DNA from: Cognatundibacterium rugosum
Lineage (GTDB): Bacteria > Pseudomonadota > Gammaproteobacteria > Burkholderiales > Burkholderiaceae_D
Assembly: GCF_014284365.1 (NCBI RefSeq)
Contig: NZ_JACOGG010000001.1
Span: 1-64,000 of the forward strand
DNA length: 64,000 bases
Direction of reading: 5' to 3'
Both the position numbers and the translations under genes were made by a program. Shown piece after piece: positions 52,528 through 62,964 of this stretch; position 1 is the first letter of the stretch, and every line of letters begins with the position of its first letter. The notes below the pieces were generated by a model. That model worked only from the letters and a program-made list of their open reading frames with translations, ran no database searches and had not been told where the DNA came from.

Positions 52528-52890
52528 TCACATCATCGCATTACCCAGCGCCTGACGAACCGGGATACCTTCAGGATCAAATCCCTCCAGGCAGAAGACA
52601 TTGATACCCAGATGATCGGGCGTGACGCGTTTGCGGTGGAAGGGATAAATGCCGCAGACTTTACAAAAGAAATGACGGGCAGTATGGGTATGAAATTGAT
52701 ACTCAGTCAGCGCCTCCGCACCCGCGATCAGGTCAAACTGACTTTCGTGCACTTTCACCATCAGCGCATTTTTTCGGCGACAAATCGAGCAATCGCACAT
52801 CGTCATTTCTGGAAAATCCGTCTCTATCTGAAAACGCACCGCGCCACAGTGACAACTGCCTTGATAAGTCTGCATAGGACGACTAGCCAT
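52528..52890 (-). CDS. GFA/CENP-V-family (Mss4-like) zinc protein
   Basis: A 120-aa protein with the GFA zinc-binding cysteines: YQGSCHCGAVRFQIE, then MCDCSICRRKNAL, then HFFCKVCGIYPFHRKR. The family was named for glutathione-dependent formaldehyde activation, but most members have unproven roles. Intact and single-copy here. Confidence 0.9.
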   Translation of the reverse strand: MASRPMQTYQGSCHCGAVRFQIETDFPEMTMCDCSICRRKNALMVKVHESQFDLIAGAEALTEYQFHTHTARHFFCKVCGIYPFHRKRVTPDHLGINVFCLEGFDPEGIPVRQALGNAMM

Positions 52891-52948
52891 CGTATTCCTG
52901 CTCCTGTTTTTATTCGTTGAGAACTAGGCACAGTATGCATGTATCCAT

Positions 52949-52979
52949 AAAAAAATCCCGGCACAGATCCGGGATTTTT
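52949..52979. terminator. Bidirectional rho-independent terminator
   Basis: AAAAAATCCCGG / CCGGGATTTTT form a stem with A and T runs on both sides, about 110 bp downstream of the icmF stop on its own strand. It can end icmF transcripts and protects against read-through in the other direction. Confidence 0.8.
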
Positions 52980-53089
52980 GTACGTTGTTCTGATTTACAT
53001 TGATGTGCGCTGCCATATCAGTCGCATCAGCTTTTTATCGGGCTGACGCTCAGTCCTGCACATACAGGACTGAGTACTACACCGCAAAA

Positions 53090-56000
53090 TCACATATTGC
53101 GACGATACTGGCCACCGACTTCAAACAAGGCGGTCGTGATCTGACCCAGCGAACAGACACGGGCGGCATCCATCAGACGGGCAAACACGTTTTCATTGTC
53201 GATTGCGGCTTGCTGTAAAGCAGCCAGCGCTTGCGGTGCGACTGCGGCGTGGCGTTGATGGAATTCCGCCAGACGCGTCAATTGCGACTGTTTTTCTTCT
53301 TCCGTCGACCGTGCCAGTTCTATCTTTTGCGGTGTTTCACCGGTCTTAGGATTACGGAAGGTGTTCACGCCGATGATAGGCAGGGTGCCATCATGCTTCA
53401 GGTGCTCATAATGCATAGACTCTTCCTGTATCTTACCGCGCTGATAGCCAGTTTCCATCGCACCCAGCACGCCGCCACGTTCGGCGATACGTTCGAACTC
53501 CTGCAACACGGCTTCTTCCACCATATCCGTCAGTTCTTCGATGATGAAGCTGCCTTGTATCGGGTTTTCGTTTTTCGCGAGACCCCATTCACGGTTGATG
53601 ATCAGCTGTATCGCCAGTGCGCGACGGACTGATTCATCCGTTGGTGTGGTGATCGCTTCATCATAGGCATTGGTATGCAGGCTGTTACAGTTATCGTAAA
53701 TCGCGATCAAGGCTTGCAGCGTGGTACGGATATCGTTGAAGTCGATTTCCTGCGCATGCAGACTGCGGCCCGAAGTCTGGATATGGTATTTCAGCTTCTG
53801 GCTGCGTTCATTGGCACCGTATTTATCACGCATTGCCACCGCCCAGATACGGCGCGCCACCCGGCCCAGCACGGTATATTCGGGGTCCATGCCATTGCTG
53901 AAGAAGAAGGACAGATTCGCGGCGAAATCATCGATGTGCATGCCACGTGCGAGATAGGCTTCGACAAAGGTGAAGCCATTTGACAGCGTGAATGCCAGCT
54001 GGGAAATCGGATTGGCACCGGCTTCAGCGATGTGGTAACCGGAAATCGAGACCGAGTAGAAATTACGTACCTGATGGTGCACGAAGTATTCCTGAATATC
54101 GCCCATCACTTTGAGTGAAAATTCAGTCGAGAAGATACAGGTATTCTGACCCTGATCTTCTTTCAGAATGTCAGCCTGTACCGTGCCGCGTACATTCATC
54201 AAGACCCAGGTGCGGATTTTGGCCGCTTCGTCAGCAGTCGGTTCGCGCTTATTATCAGCACGGAACTTATCCATTTGCTGATCGATCGCGGTATTCATGA
54301 AGAAAGCCAGAATAGTCGGTGCCGGGCCATTGATGGTCATGGACACAGAAGTCGCCGGATCGCACAGATCGAAACCATCATAAAGCACCTTCATATCATC
54401 CAGCGTCGCAACGGAAACGCCGGAGTTACCGATTTTTCCGTAGATATCAGGACGCAGCGCCGGATCCGCGCCATACAGCGTGACCGAGTCAAACGCGGTC
54501 GACAGACGTTTGGCATCCATGCCTTGTGATACCAGTTTAAAGCGACGATTAGTCCGGTAAGGATCGCCCTCACCCGCGAACATACGGGTTGGGTCTTCAC
54601 CTTCGCGTTTGAATGCAAATACACCCGCAGTGTAAGGGAAAGAACCAGGTACATTTTCCAGCATCAGCCAGCGCAGGATTTCACCGTGATCGGCAAAGCG
54701 TGGCAGCGATACTTTACGAATCGTCGTACCCGACAAAGACTGATAGGTTAAGCGGGTACGGATTTCCTTGTCGCGGATTTTGACGACATATTCGTCGCCG
54801 GAGTAGGCTTGCTGCATATCTGGCCACATGCTGATCAGTTTTTTCGATTCAGCAGACAAATGGTTGTCACGCTCGGTGATCAACTCGTCGATGCTATTCA
54901 GAGAATCGCCTTTACCGGCCTTGCTCAGCATGCGTTTGGTTTCCTGCAATTGCTGGCGTTCGCGTGCAAAGCTGACTTGGGTGCGGGTGGTTTTGTGGTA
55001 GCCGCGTACGGTGTCAGCGATTTCCGCCAGGTAGCGTGCACGCGCCGGCGGCACAATCACGTTTTTGGCACTGGAATAGCGTACTTCTACTGCAGCCAGT
55101 TTGCCGGGCTGCGTTTTCAAACCGCGGCTGGTGAGTGCTGGCAATATACCCTGATACAAGGCGGTCACGCCATCATCATTGAAACGCGAAGCCTGGGTGC
55201 CATACACAGGCATATCGTCTGGCTTTTTGCTCCACAGTTCGCGGTTACGCTGGTATTGTTTGGCTACGTCGCGCAAGGCATCCTGTGCACCTTTGCGGTC
55301 GAATTTATTGATCGCGACAAAATCGGCGAAGTCCAGCATATCGATTTTTTCGAGCTGCGATGCAGCACCAAATTCCGGCGTCATCACATACATGGACACG
55401 TCCACATGTGGCACGATGGCTGCATCGCCCTGACCGATACCCGAAGTTTCCACGATCACCAGATCAAAGCCAGCCACTTTGCAGGCCGCAATCACGTCTG
55501 GCAAAGCCTGAGAAATTTCTGAACCGGCTTCACGCGTCGCCAGCGAGCGCATAAACACGCGGTGCTGACCAGCCCAGGGATTGATCGCATTCATACGGAT
55601 GCGGTCACCCAGCAAGGCGCCGCCAGATTTGCGGCGCGAAGGGTCGATAGAAATCAGTGCGATATTCAGCTGGTCATCCTGATCCAGACGGATACGGCGG
55701 ATTAATTCGTCCGTCAGCGAGGATTTACCGGCGCCGCCGGTGCCGGTGATACCGAATGCCGGTACCCGCGTCTGTTCTGCGGCCTGATGCAGCGCCACAC
55801 GTAATTCCGGTTTGACCTGGTCATTTTCGAGTGCAGTAATCAGCTGCGCCAGCGGCCTGTGTTTGTCGACGATTTCACCTTCCTGCAGCACTTGCAGGCT
55901 GGCCGGTGCATAGCCGGACAAGTCGATGTCGCAGGCTTGTATCATGGACAGTATCATGCCGACCAGGCCCATGCGCTGGCCGTCTTCCGGGCTGAAAATG

Positions 56001-56377
56001 CGGGTCACGCCATACGCATGCAAATCGGCGATTTCATCCGGCACGATCACGCCACCACCACCGCCAAACACCTTGATGTGAGCACCACCTCGTTGTTTGA
56101 GCAGGTCTATCATGTATTTAAAATACTCGACGTGACCACCCTGATAACTGGAGATCGCGATACCCTGCGCATCTTCCTGTAAGGCGGCAGTGACGATCTC
56201 TTCGACTGAGCGGTTATGGCCCAGATGGATCACTTCGGCACCATTCGCCATCAGAATGCGGCGCATGATATTGATCGAGGCATCATGGCCATCGAACAGG
56301 GAAGCGGCAGTGACAAAGCGCACTTTATTCGCAGGTTTGTATTCGGTCAGGTTTTGGGCTACGGACAGGTCTGTCAT
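53090..56377 (-). CDS. icmF: Fused isobutyryl-CoA mutase IcmF (B12-dependent, with MeaB-like GTPase)
   Basis: A 1095-aa fusion that interconverts isobutyryl-CoA and n-butyryl-CoA using adenosylcobalamin. The N-terminal B12-binding domain has [17 protein letters not shown] with the cobalt-ligand His. The middle G-protein chaperone has the P-loop [25 protein letters not shown] and INKFDRKGA. The C-terminal mutase barrel has [32 protein letters not shown]. The start has GAGGA upstream. It is involved in branched-chain amino acid and short acyl-CoA metabolism. A LiuR-type palindrome lies upstream. Confidence 0.93.
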   Translation of the reverse strand: MTDLSVAQNLTEYKPANKVRFVTAASLFDGHDASINIMRRILMANGAEVIHLGHNRSVEEIVTAALQEDAQGIAISSYQGGHVEYFKYMIDLLKQRGGAHIKVFGGGGGVIVPDEIADLHAYGVTRIFSPEDGQRMGLVGMILSMIQACDIDLSGYAPASLQVLQEGEIVDKHRPLAQLITALENDQVKPELRVALHQAAEQTRVPAFGITGTGGAGKSSLTDELIRRIRLDQDDQLNIALISIDPSRRKSGGALLGDRIRMNAINPWAGQHRVFMRSLATREAGSEISQALPDVIAACKVAGFDLVIVETSGIGQGDAAIVPHVDVSMYVMTPEFGAASQLEKIDMLDFADFVAINKFDRKGAQDALRDVAKQYQRNRELWSKKPDDMPVYGTQASRFNDDGVTALYQGILPALTSRGLKTQPGKLAAVEVRYSSAKNVIVPPARARYLAEIADTVRGYHKTTRTQVSFARERQQLQETKRMLSKAGKGDSLNSIDELITERDNHLSAESKKLISMWPDMQQAYSGDEYVVKIRDKEIRTRLTYQSLSGTTIRKVSLPRFADHGEILRWLMLENVPGSFPYTAGVFAFKREGEDPTRMFAGEGDPYRTNRRFKLVSQGMDAKRLSTAFDSVTLYGADPALRPDIYGKIGNSGVSVATLDDMKVLYDGFDLCDPATSVSMTINGPAPTILAFFMNTAIDQQMDKFRADNKREPTADEAAKIRTWVLMNVRGTVQADILKEDQGQNTCIFSTEFSLKVMGDIQEYFVHHQVRNFYSVSISGYHIAEAGANPISQLAFTLSNGFTFVEAYLARGMHIDDFAANLSFFFSNGMDPEYTVLGRVARRIWAVAMRDKYGANERSQKLKYHIQTSGRSLHAQEIDFNDIRTTLQALIAIYDNCNSLHTNAYDEAITTPTDESVRRALAIQLIINREWGLAKNENPIQGSFIIEELTDMVEEAVLQEFERIAERGGVLGAMETGYQRGKIQEESMHYEHLKHDGTLPIIGVNTFRNPKTGETPQKIELARSTEEEKQSQLTRLAEFHQRHAAVAPQALAALQQAAIDNENVFARLMDAARVCSLGQITTALFEVGGQYRRNM

Positions 56378-56480
56378 GTCATCCTCAACGGTAGTTGGGC
56401 AAGCTGTCAGTGCATGGGGTGAGTGTGCACTGACCCTCTTGCACTGACAACTTGCTGCTGAATTATGCAGCTAAGTTATA

Positions 56481-56500
56481 TGACGTTAACGTTAACGTCA
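56481..56500. promoter_or_regulatory. 20-bp palindrome upstream of icmF (LiuR-like operator)
   Basis: The bases at 56481-56500, TGACGTTAAC and its exact inverse complement, form a perfect palindrome with three overlapping ACGTTAACGT-type words. It resembles operators of the MerR-family regulator LiuR, which controls branched-chain amino acid degradation genes in proteobacteria. It lies about 105 bp before the icmF start in an otherwise featureless 300-bp gap. No liuR gene is in the window. Confidence 0.55.
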
Positions 56501-56676
56501 ATATGAAATTAAAAGGAGGCGATGGGTTCTGCTTACGCATTTTCGTCCGCCTTTGCTCGGTGAGCCGCTCTGTGTATAAGTGAAATCAGAAGGCTGAGCT
56601 TTGATGCGCCTTTGCGGCATAAATCCGCCGGAAAGGCGCATCGATACTCAGTCTATCTGGCAAAGTGAAGCCCGGA

Positions 56677-59600
56677 TCAGGCCACGCGATGCAATTCCAC
56701 CACTTTAGCCTTGACTTGCAGGCGCGCCTGCTCGGCATAGTAATTTTGCATGGCTTTTTCCTTCACATGACCAAAGCCGCGGATTTTCTCGGGCAGACTG
56801 GCCAGCGCCACCGCCTGCTCCAGATTCTCTGCCGATAAGCGACCGATCAGGCCAGCGATCATTTCCTGGTAATCCTTGATCAAGGCACGCTCAGCACGTC
56901 GTTCAGCGGTGTAGCCAAACACATCAAGGGCGGTACCGCGCAAGCCTTTCAGGCCTGCCAGCAGCTTAAATGCCTGCCACACCCAGGAGCCATACTTCGC
57001 CTTAACCAGATGACCCTGCGCGTTTTTCTTGGCCAGTAAAGGTGGAGCGAGATGGAATTGCAGACTGAAATCGCCTTCAAACTGTTGCTTGATTTTGTCG
57101 CTGAATTCGCCATTGGTGTACAGACGGGCGACCTCATACTCATCTTTATAAGCCAAAAGTTTGAAGTAATAACGCGCTACGGCCATGCTGAAGGCATTGC
57201 CCTTGCCGAGTGCGCTTTCGGCATTGCGCGCGCGCTGCACCAGCTCGCTGTATTGCGCGGCATAGTCTGCGTTTTGATAGGCTGTCAGGAAATCCACACG
57301 ACGTTTGATCAGGCTGTCCAGGCTCTGCGGCATTTGCAGCACGACCTTCTGTGCCGGGAAGGCAACCGCTTCGACCCGCACCAGATCAACAGCAGCACGA
57401 CGCCCCCAGAGGAAGGCTTTTTTATTGGACTCTATCGCAACGCCATTGAGTTCTATAGCACGCATCAGTGCAGCTTCCGATACCGGGATCGCCCCTTTTT
57501 GATAAGCGAAACCCAGCATGAACAAATTGGTTGCAATCGAGTCACCCATCAGCGCGGTGGCCAGACGGGTCGCATTGATGAAATCAACCTTGCCGCTTAC
57601 CGATTCGCTGATCAGATGTTCGACTGACTCCAGCGGGAACTGCCAGTCTGCATTTTTGGCAAATGCACCGGTAGGCTGTTCATGGGTATTCACCACCGCA
57701 CGGGTACGGCCGGCCCGCATTTTGGAAATCGCATCATGCGCACCAGCGGTCAGGATGTCGCACCCAAGGATCAGATCCGCTTCACCGGTTGCGATACGTT
57801 GCGCACGCAGTTTACTACCCTGTTCGATGATACGGATATGCGAAGTCACCGAGCCGTTTTTCTGCGACATACCGGTCATATCCAGCACCGACGCGCCCTT
57901 ACCTTCCAGATGCGCTGCCATACCGAGCAAGGCACCAACCGTGATCACACCGGTACCGCCAATCCCATTGAGCAGGATGTTGTAAGCACTGCTGCAGGCT
58001 GGCAGTTGTGGTTCAGGCAAAGCACCGAAATCATCATTCTTCGCGGTGCCGGTTTTTGATTTGCGCAGCTTGCCGCCTTCTACCGTGACAAAGCTGGGGC
58101 AGAAGCCTTTGACGCAGGAATAATCTTTATTGCAGGAAGACTGGTCGATCACGCGCTTGCGGCCGAATTCTGTTTCCAGCGGCATCAGCGAAGTACAGTT
58201 GGATTGCACGCCGCAATCGCCACAGCCTTCGCATACTGCTTCGTTAATGAACAGACGCTGATTCGGGTCAGGAAATTCGCCTTTTTTGCGGCGACGACGT
58301 TTTTCCGCGGCACAGGTCTGATCGTAAATCAGTACGCTGCAGCCTTGGATTTCACGCAATTCGCGCTGTACTACATCCATGTCTTTACGGTCATGCAGGG
58401 TGACCATTTCCGGCAATTGGGAACGATCGCTGTAGCGCGACAAATCTTCCGTCACCAAGGCGATGCGCTTGACGCCTTCAGCTGCCATTTGCTGTGCCAT
58501 CATAGGCACCGTAATAGTGCCATCGACGGGCTGGCCACCGGTCATCGCAACCGCATCGTTATACAAAATCTTGTAAGTGATATTCACTTTGGCCGCCGCC
58601 GCCGCGCGTATGGCCAGATAACCGGAATGGAAATAAGTACCGTCACCCAGGTTCTGAAACACATGCGGCAATTTAGAAAAGGCCGCCTGACCTATCCACG
58701 GTGCGCCCTCACCACCCATGTGGGTGGTGAGCTTATTGTGTTCAGGATAAATCGCGGTCGCCATCACATGGCAACCGATACCGGCCAGCGCCAGACTGCC
58801 TTCCGGTACCTTGGTCGAGGTATTGTGCGGACAGCCCGAGCAATAGTAAGCCGGACGGGCCGGAGTATTGACCTGCTTGGTCAGCACCACGTCCTTCGCT
58901 TCGAGGAAGGCCAGGCGCGCCTTGATCAGGTCGCTGGTGTGGAAGCGCGCAATCCGTGAAGAAATCACACGCGCAATCTGTGCCACAGAAAAATCTGCCT
59001 TCGACGTCAGCAACCACTCGCCACGCGGATGTACCCATTCGCCTTTTTCATCGAACTTACCAATCACGCGCGGACGCACATCGTCGCGCCAGTTGTACAA
59101 TTGTTCTTTGAGCTGGTATTCCACCATCTGGCGTTTTTCTTCCACCACCAGAATTTCATCCAGACCTTGCGCGAATTCGCGTATGCCATCCGGTTCCAGC
59201 GGCCACGGCATCGCCACCTTATACAGGCGGATACCAATGTCAGCGGCGAATTGTTCATCGATGCCCAGTTCTTCCAGCGCTTCCAGCACATCCAGATAAG
59301 ATTTACCGGAGGCGACGATGCCCAGCTTGGCATTCGGGCTGTCGATGGTGGTGTGATTGAGCTTGTTGGCGCGCGCATAGGCCAGGGCCGCATAGATCTT
59401 GTAATCCTGCATCAGCGCTTCCTGCTTACGCGCCTGTATGCCCAGTGTATCGAGCGATAAACGGGTGTTGAGACCGCCTTCCGGCATCACAAAATCCTGC
59501 GGTATCTGTATCTGCAAACGGAAAGGATCCGCATCGACCGAGGCGGTGGATTCCACCGTATCGGCCAGTGCCTTAAAGCCTACGGCGCAGCCGGAAAAAC

Positions 59601-60285
59601 GCGACATGGCCCAGGCATGTAAGCCCAGATCCAGGTATTCCTGTACATTACAGGGATACAGCATAGGAATCATGCAGGCAGAAAAAATATGGTCAGACTG
59701 ATGCGGCAGCGTGGACGAATAGGCGCCATGGTCATCACCGGCCACCAGCAAGACGCCGCCATGTTTAGCGGTACCGGCATGGTTCATGTGTTTGAACACA
59801 TCGCCGCAACGATCCACGCCCGGGCCTTTACCATACCACATAGAAAACACGCCATCGTATTTAGCCGGGCCGATCAGATCGACGGTCTGGGTGCCCCAAA
59901 CCGCAGTTGCAGCCAGGTCTTCATTCACACCCGGTACGAACTGTACGTGATTTTGTTCTAATAAATTTTTGGTTTTCCACAAAGTCTCATCGAGACCACC
60001 GAGCGGGGAACCGCGGTAACCGGAAATAAAACCGGCTGTATTCAGTCCTGCAGCCAGATCGCGCTGGCGTTGTATCATCGGCAGACGGACTAAGGCCTGT
60101 ATGCCTGAGAGGAAAATTGTTCCACTATTGGATGTGTATTTATCATCGAGCTGCACATCGTGCAACACCGGTGTGACGGCAGGATTAATTGTAGCTGCGG
60201 ATTGGGTAGATACTGTTGCGGCGGACGGGCTTGCGCCTGAGGCGGACGAAAGTCCAGCAGACCCCATCGTGGTGTCGGATGACAT
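56677..60285 (-). CDS. Indolepyruvate:ferredoxin oxidoreductase, fused subunits (IorAB-like)
   Basis: A 1202-aa fused 2-oxoacid:ferredoxin oxidoreductase decarboxylating aryl-pyruvates (and possibly branched 2-oxoacids) to acyl-CoA. The N-terminal pyrimidine-binding region (GFISGYRGSPLGGLDETLWKTK) is followed by the TPP region (YYCSGCPHNTSTKVPEGSLALAGIGCHVMA), an iron-sulfur region (NEAVCEGCGDCGVQSNC) and the gamma domain (ILLNGIGGTGVITVGALLGMAA). The ATG at 60285 is chosen because upstream codons (MCLTGRSACS...) look non-coding. The neighbouring icmF suggests a shared acyl-CoA theme. Confidence 0.92.
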   Translation of the reverse strand: MSSDTTMGSAGLSSASGASPSAATVSTQSAATINPAVTPVLHDVQLDDKYTSNSGTIFLSGIQALVRLPMIQRQRDLAAGLNTAGFISGYRGSPLGGLDETLWKTKNLLEQNHVQFVPGVNEDLAATAVWGTQTVDLIGPAKYDGVFSMWYGKGPGVDRCGDVFKHMNHAGTAKHGGVLLVAGDDHGAYSSTLPHQSDHIFSACMIPMLYPCNVQEYLDLGLHAWAMSRFSGCAVGFKALADTVESTASVDADPFRLQIQIPQDFVMPEGGLNTRLSLDTLGIQARKQEALMQDYKIYAALAYARANKLNHTTIDSPNAKLGIVASGKSYLDVLEALEELGIDEQFAADIGIRLYKVAMPWPLEPDGIREFAQGLDEILVVEEKRQMVEYQLKEQLYNWRDDVRPRVIGKFDEKGEWVHPRGEWLLTSKADFSVAQIARVISSRIARFHTSDLIKARLAFLEAKDVVLTKQVNTPARPAYYCSGCPHNTSTKVPEGSLALAGIGCHVMATAIYPEHNKLTTHMGGEGAPWIGQAAFSKLPHVFQNLGDGTYFHSGYLAIRAAAAAKVNITYKILYNDAVAMTGGQPVDGTITVPMMAQQMAAEGVKRIALVTEDLSRYSDRSQLPEMVTLHDRKDMDVVQRELREIQGCSVLIYDQTCAAEKRRRRKKGEFPDPNQRLFINEAVCEGCGDCGVQSNCTSLMPLETEFGRKRVIDQSSCNKDYSCVKGFCPSFVTVEGGKLRKSKTGTAKNDDFGALPEPQLPACSSAYNILLNGIGGTGVITVGALLGMAAHLEGKGASVLDMTGMSQKNGSVTSHIRIIEQGSKLRAQRIATGEADLILGCDILTAGAHDAISKMRAGRTRAVVNTHEQPTGAFAKNADWQFPLESVEHLISESVSGKVDFINATRLATALMGDSIATNLFMLGFAYQKGAIPVSEAALMRAIELNGVAIESNKKAFLWGRRAAVDLVRVEAVAFPAQKVVLQMPQSLDSLIKRRVDFLTAYQNADYAAQYSELVQRARNAESALGKGNAFSMAVARYYFKLLAYKDEYEVARLYTNGEFSDKIKQQFEGDFSLQFHLAPPLLAKKNAQGHLVKAKYGSWVWQAFKLLAGLKGLRGTALDVFGYTAERRAERALIKDYQEMIAGLIGRLSAENLEQAVALASLPEKIRGFGHVKEKAMQNYYAEQARLQVKAKVVELHRVA

Positions 60286-60745
60286 AGTGGCTCCAAAATT
60301 TGTGATTTTTGATCGCAAAGAACATGCAGAGCGTCCGGTAAGACACAAATTTGTTCATCACCTGTAGCGAGGTATCGGGTACAGGTTAGTTGCGTTGGCT
60401 GAGATAGCAGCCATTTTATTCGAATCCGGGACAAAACTCGATAGCCAGTGCAGCCATCGTGCGTGTACTGTCAAATTAATTAAAATTTTTACAGTATTTT
60501 CTGTCGTCCAGATTCTAAAGAGTTCAAAGAAAGCTTTCGAAATGTTCGCTGCAGCGCTTTCACGACTTCCTTTGAAATCTGCTGTAAGAACAGTGTAGGG
60601 CAGCAGCGCAAACAAAGAAAATACAGAATTTGAATAGGGCTATCATTTTTTTTGATAGCCCAGTATCGATGCTGACAAATTCAGCATTTGCAAGCGGTGA
60701 TCAAGATGCAAAGCGTGTCGTCCCGGCGTTCAGCCTGTGACCCGA
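60286..60745. other. Intergenic, 460 bp, with one hairpin; no gene seen
   Basis: GGGCTATCA (60637-60645) and TGATAGCCC (60653-60661) pair around a run of seven T residues. The stem could act as terminator for the histidine kinase transcript, although the T-run is in the loop rather than after the stem. The rest holds the promoter region of the oxidoreductase gene and no convincing coding frame. Confidence 0.5.
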
Positions 60746-62254
60746 CTAGGCCTGCGTATCAGGTGCCGCGCTGGCTGGCAGGCGTATGCAGGCCAGCAAA
60801 CCTCCGCCCGCTGCATTTTGCAAAATCAACTCCCCCTGATGCGCCTGTACGATATCGCGTGCAATTCCCAGCCCCAGACCCATGCCGGATTGGTTGCTTT
60901 GGCGGCCATGTTCCAATCTGACATAGGGATCAAACAAGGTAGCCAGTGCCTGTTCAGGCACGCCGGGGCCATGATCACGAATCGCAATTTCCACATAGGC
61001 AGCGCTTTGACTGACCGTGATACTGACCTGGCTGCCATAATGCAGCGCATTATTGAGCAGATTGCTGATCGCACGTTTAAGCGCAAGTGGCTTGGCCACC
61101 ACTTCGATACCGCTGGCTTCAAATGCAATCGCATGACCACCCAGCTTCACATCCCTGACCATGCGACCGATCAAAGCATCGAGTCGTATCGCGGTCGGAT
61201 TTTCATGGATATCACTGTCTTTTACGCATTGCAGCGCACCTTTGACCATCATATCGAGCTCATCCAGATCATCGTGGAATTCACTGCGCGTCGCTTCGTC
61301 ATCAAGTAACTCTGCCCGTAATTTCAAACGCATAATCGGCGTGCGTAAATCATGCGAAATGGAGACGAATAAACGTTCGCGGTCTTCGATATAGCGTTGT
61401 ATGCGCTCACGCATCAGCCCAAACGCACGTGCTGTGTTCAGGAATTCCTTACTGCCGGTATCCGGCAACGCGGGCACGCTGTCGCCCTGACCAAACGCAT
61501 CCGCCGCCGAGGACAAAGCGGCCAGCGGACGGGTAATCCAGCGTACGACCAGCAGCGATAACACAAATACCGCCAGTAAAGTCAGCACTTGCAGCAGTAC
61601 CCGGTCACCGGAAAACGGATCACTGCCATTCAAAAAATAGGGATTCGGCATCAAGGTTGCCAGATATAGCCAGTTGCCGGGCTCCAGTTCTGCTTGTATC
61701 ACCATCACCGGTGCGGGCTTGGGCCGGGTGACCAGAATATGCTCCACCCATTTATCCGGCACATCACTGATACCGGTTCCATCCTGAGAAAAACGTACAT
61801 CCTGCGGCCAGGCAAAGCTGACCTGCAACTGACGAATCGCTGGCAATTCCTGCTGTATGACTTTGCGTACCTGCTGCAGCGCCAGTATCGATAATTCCTC
61901 ATCCGCAAACGCTGTCATGCTGACTGGGCCATCAGTCAGATTGGCAAAAAATCGGGTGCCCCCCATTTCGCGGAATTGTTGTATCACCAGACCACGATAA
62001 TTGACCGGCAAACTGAGGAAATAGCGCAGACTGCTGGCGGCGCTATGCCCCAGATGCTCGGCTGCAGTACGCACTTCAGTACGCGCTTCGCTGCGCATTT
62101 GCGCTGCCCAAATCGCGTTCCCGGCAAACTGCACCAGCATCACGCCGGCCAGCATCACCAGACTCAGGCGCCCCAGTAAGGATTGCGGCACCCAGCGCGT
62201 CAGTCTGCGCTGACAACGTACAGCGAAACTGTCCTGACTGCCAGGCGTGTTCAT
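60746..62254 (-). CDS. EnvZ-type sensor histidine kinase
   Basis: A 502-aa inner-membrane kinase. TM1 (LLGRLSLVMLAGVMLVQFAGNAIW), a periplasmic sensor of about 170 residues and TM2 (LLQVLTLLAVFVLSLLVV) precede a HAMP-like linker. The phosphoacceptor box is FVSISHDLRTPIMRLKLR. The ATP-binding domain has LLNNALHYGSQ (N box), IAIRDHGPGVPEQAL (G1) and GMGLGLGIARDI (G2). It overlaps the response-regulator gene by 4 bp. The input is probably related to the sugar-binding protein encoded next in the operon. Confidence 0.92.
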   Translation of the reverse strand: MNTPGSQDSFAVRCQRRLTRWVPQSLLGRLSLVMLAGVMLVQFAGNAIWAAQMRSEARTEVRTAAEHLGHSAASSLRYFLSLPVNYRGLVIQQFREMGGTRFFANLTDGPVSMTAFADEELSILALQQVRKVIQQELPAIRQLQVSFAWPQDVRFSQDGTGISDVPDKWVEHILVTRPKPAPVMVIQAELEPGNWLYLATLMPNPYFLNGSDPFSGDRVLLQVLTLLAVFVLSLLVVRWITRPLAALSSAADAFGQGDSVPALPDTGSKEFLNTARAFGLMRERIQRYIEDRERLFVSISHDLRTPIMRLKLRAELLDDEATRSEFHDDLDELDMMVKGALQCVKDSDIHENPTAIRLDALIGRMVRDVKLGGHAIAFEASGIEVVAKPLALKRAISNLLNNALHYGSQVSITVSQSAAYVEIAIRDHGPGVPEQALATLFDPYVRLEHGRQSNQSGMGLGLGIARDIVQAHQGELILQNAAGGGLLACIRLPASAAPDTQA

Positions 62255-62964
62255 GCAGCGCTGCCTGAACTGACATCGGCCGAGAATACATAGCCAGCAC
62301 CGCGTACGGTTTTGATTAATTGCGGCTGTTTTCCATCATCATGCAAACGCAGGCGCAGCCGGCTGATCTGCACGTCGAGCGAACGATCCAGTGGCCCGGC
62401 ATCGCGGCCACGCGTTTCTTCGCTGAGTACATTGCGGTCCAGAATATCGCCCGGATGTTCCACGAAATACTTCAACAACTGAAAATCCATACCGGTCAGC
62501 GCGATCAGTTCCCCCTCTGCATCCACCACAGAACGTTCGACGGTATCCATGGTGAAACCGGCAAAGCGGTAAAAACGCGGCGCCCCAGCAGTTTCTGAGC
62601 CGACCCTGCGGTGTATCGCTTTAATACGCGCCAGCAATTCGCGTGGGTTGTAGGGCTTGGCGATGTAATCGTCGGCCCCCAGCTCCAGCCCGACGATACG
62701 GTCTGTGTCGTCCGAACTGGCAGTCAGCATGATGATAGGAATATTCGACTTCTGGCGCACTGTTTTGCACAGTGCAAAGCCATCGGTGTCAGGCAGCATC
62801 ACATCCAGTATCACCAGCGATAATTCTTCACTATAGCGCTGAAATTCAGTCAGAAATGACTCGCCGTTATGGGCCAGTTTGACTTCATACTGATTTTTTT
62901 CCAGATAGGTTTTCAGCAAACTGCGGGTTTTCTGGTCATCATCAACGATTAATATCTTGCGCAT
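62251..62964 (-). CDS. OmpR-family response regulator
   Basis: A 237-aa two-domain regulator. The receiver has IVDDDQKTR, the phospho-acceptor Asp in LVILDVMLPDTDGF and KPYNPRELLAR. The OmpR-type winged helix has ALTGMDFQLLKYFVEHPGDILDRNVLSEETRGR and SRLRLRLHDDGKQPQLIKTVRGAGYVF. The second of two adjacent ATG codons (62964) is preferred because AGGA is spaced 5 nt from it. It overlaps the upstream sugar-binding protein gene and the kinase gene. Confidence 0.93.
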   Translation of the reverse strand: MRKILIVDDDQKTRSLLKTYLEKNQYEVKLAHNGESFLTEFQRYSEELSLVILDVMLPDTDGFALCKTVRQKSNIPIIMLTASSDDTDRIVGLELGADDYIAKPYNPRELLARIKAIHRRVGSETAGAPRFYRFAGFTMDTVERSVVDAEGELIALTGMDFQLLKYFVEHPGDILDRNVLSEETRGRDAGPLDRSLDVQISRLRLRLHDDGKQPQLIKTVRGAGYVFSADVSSGSAA

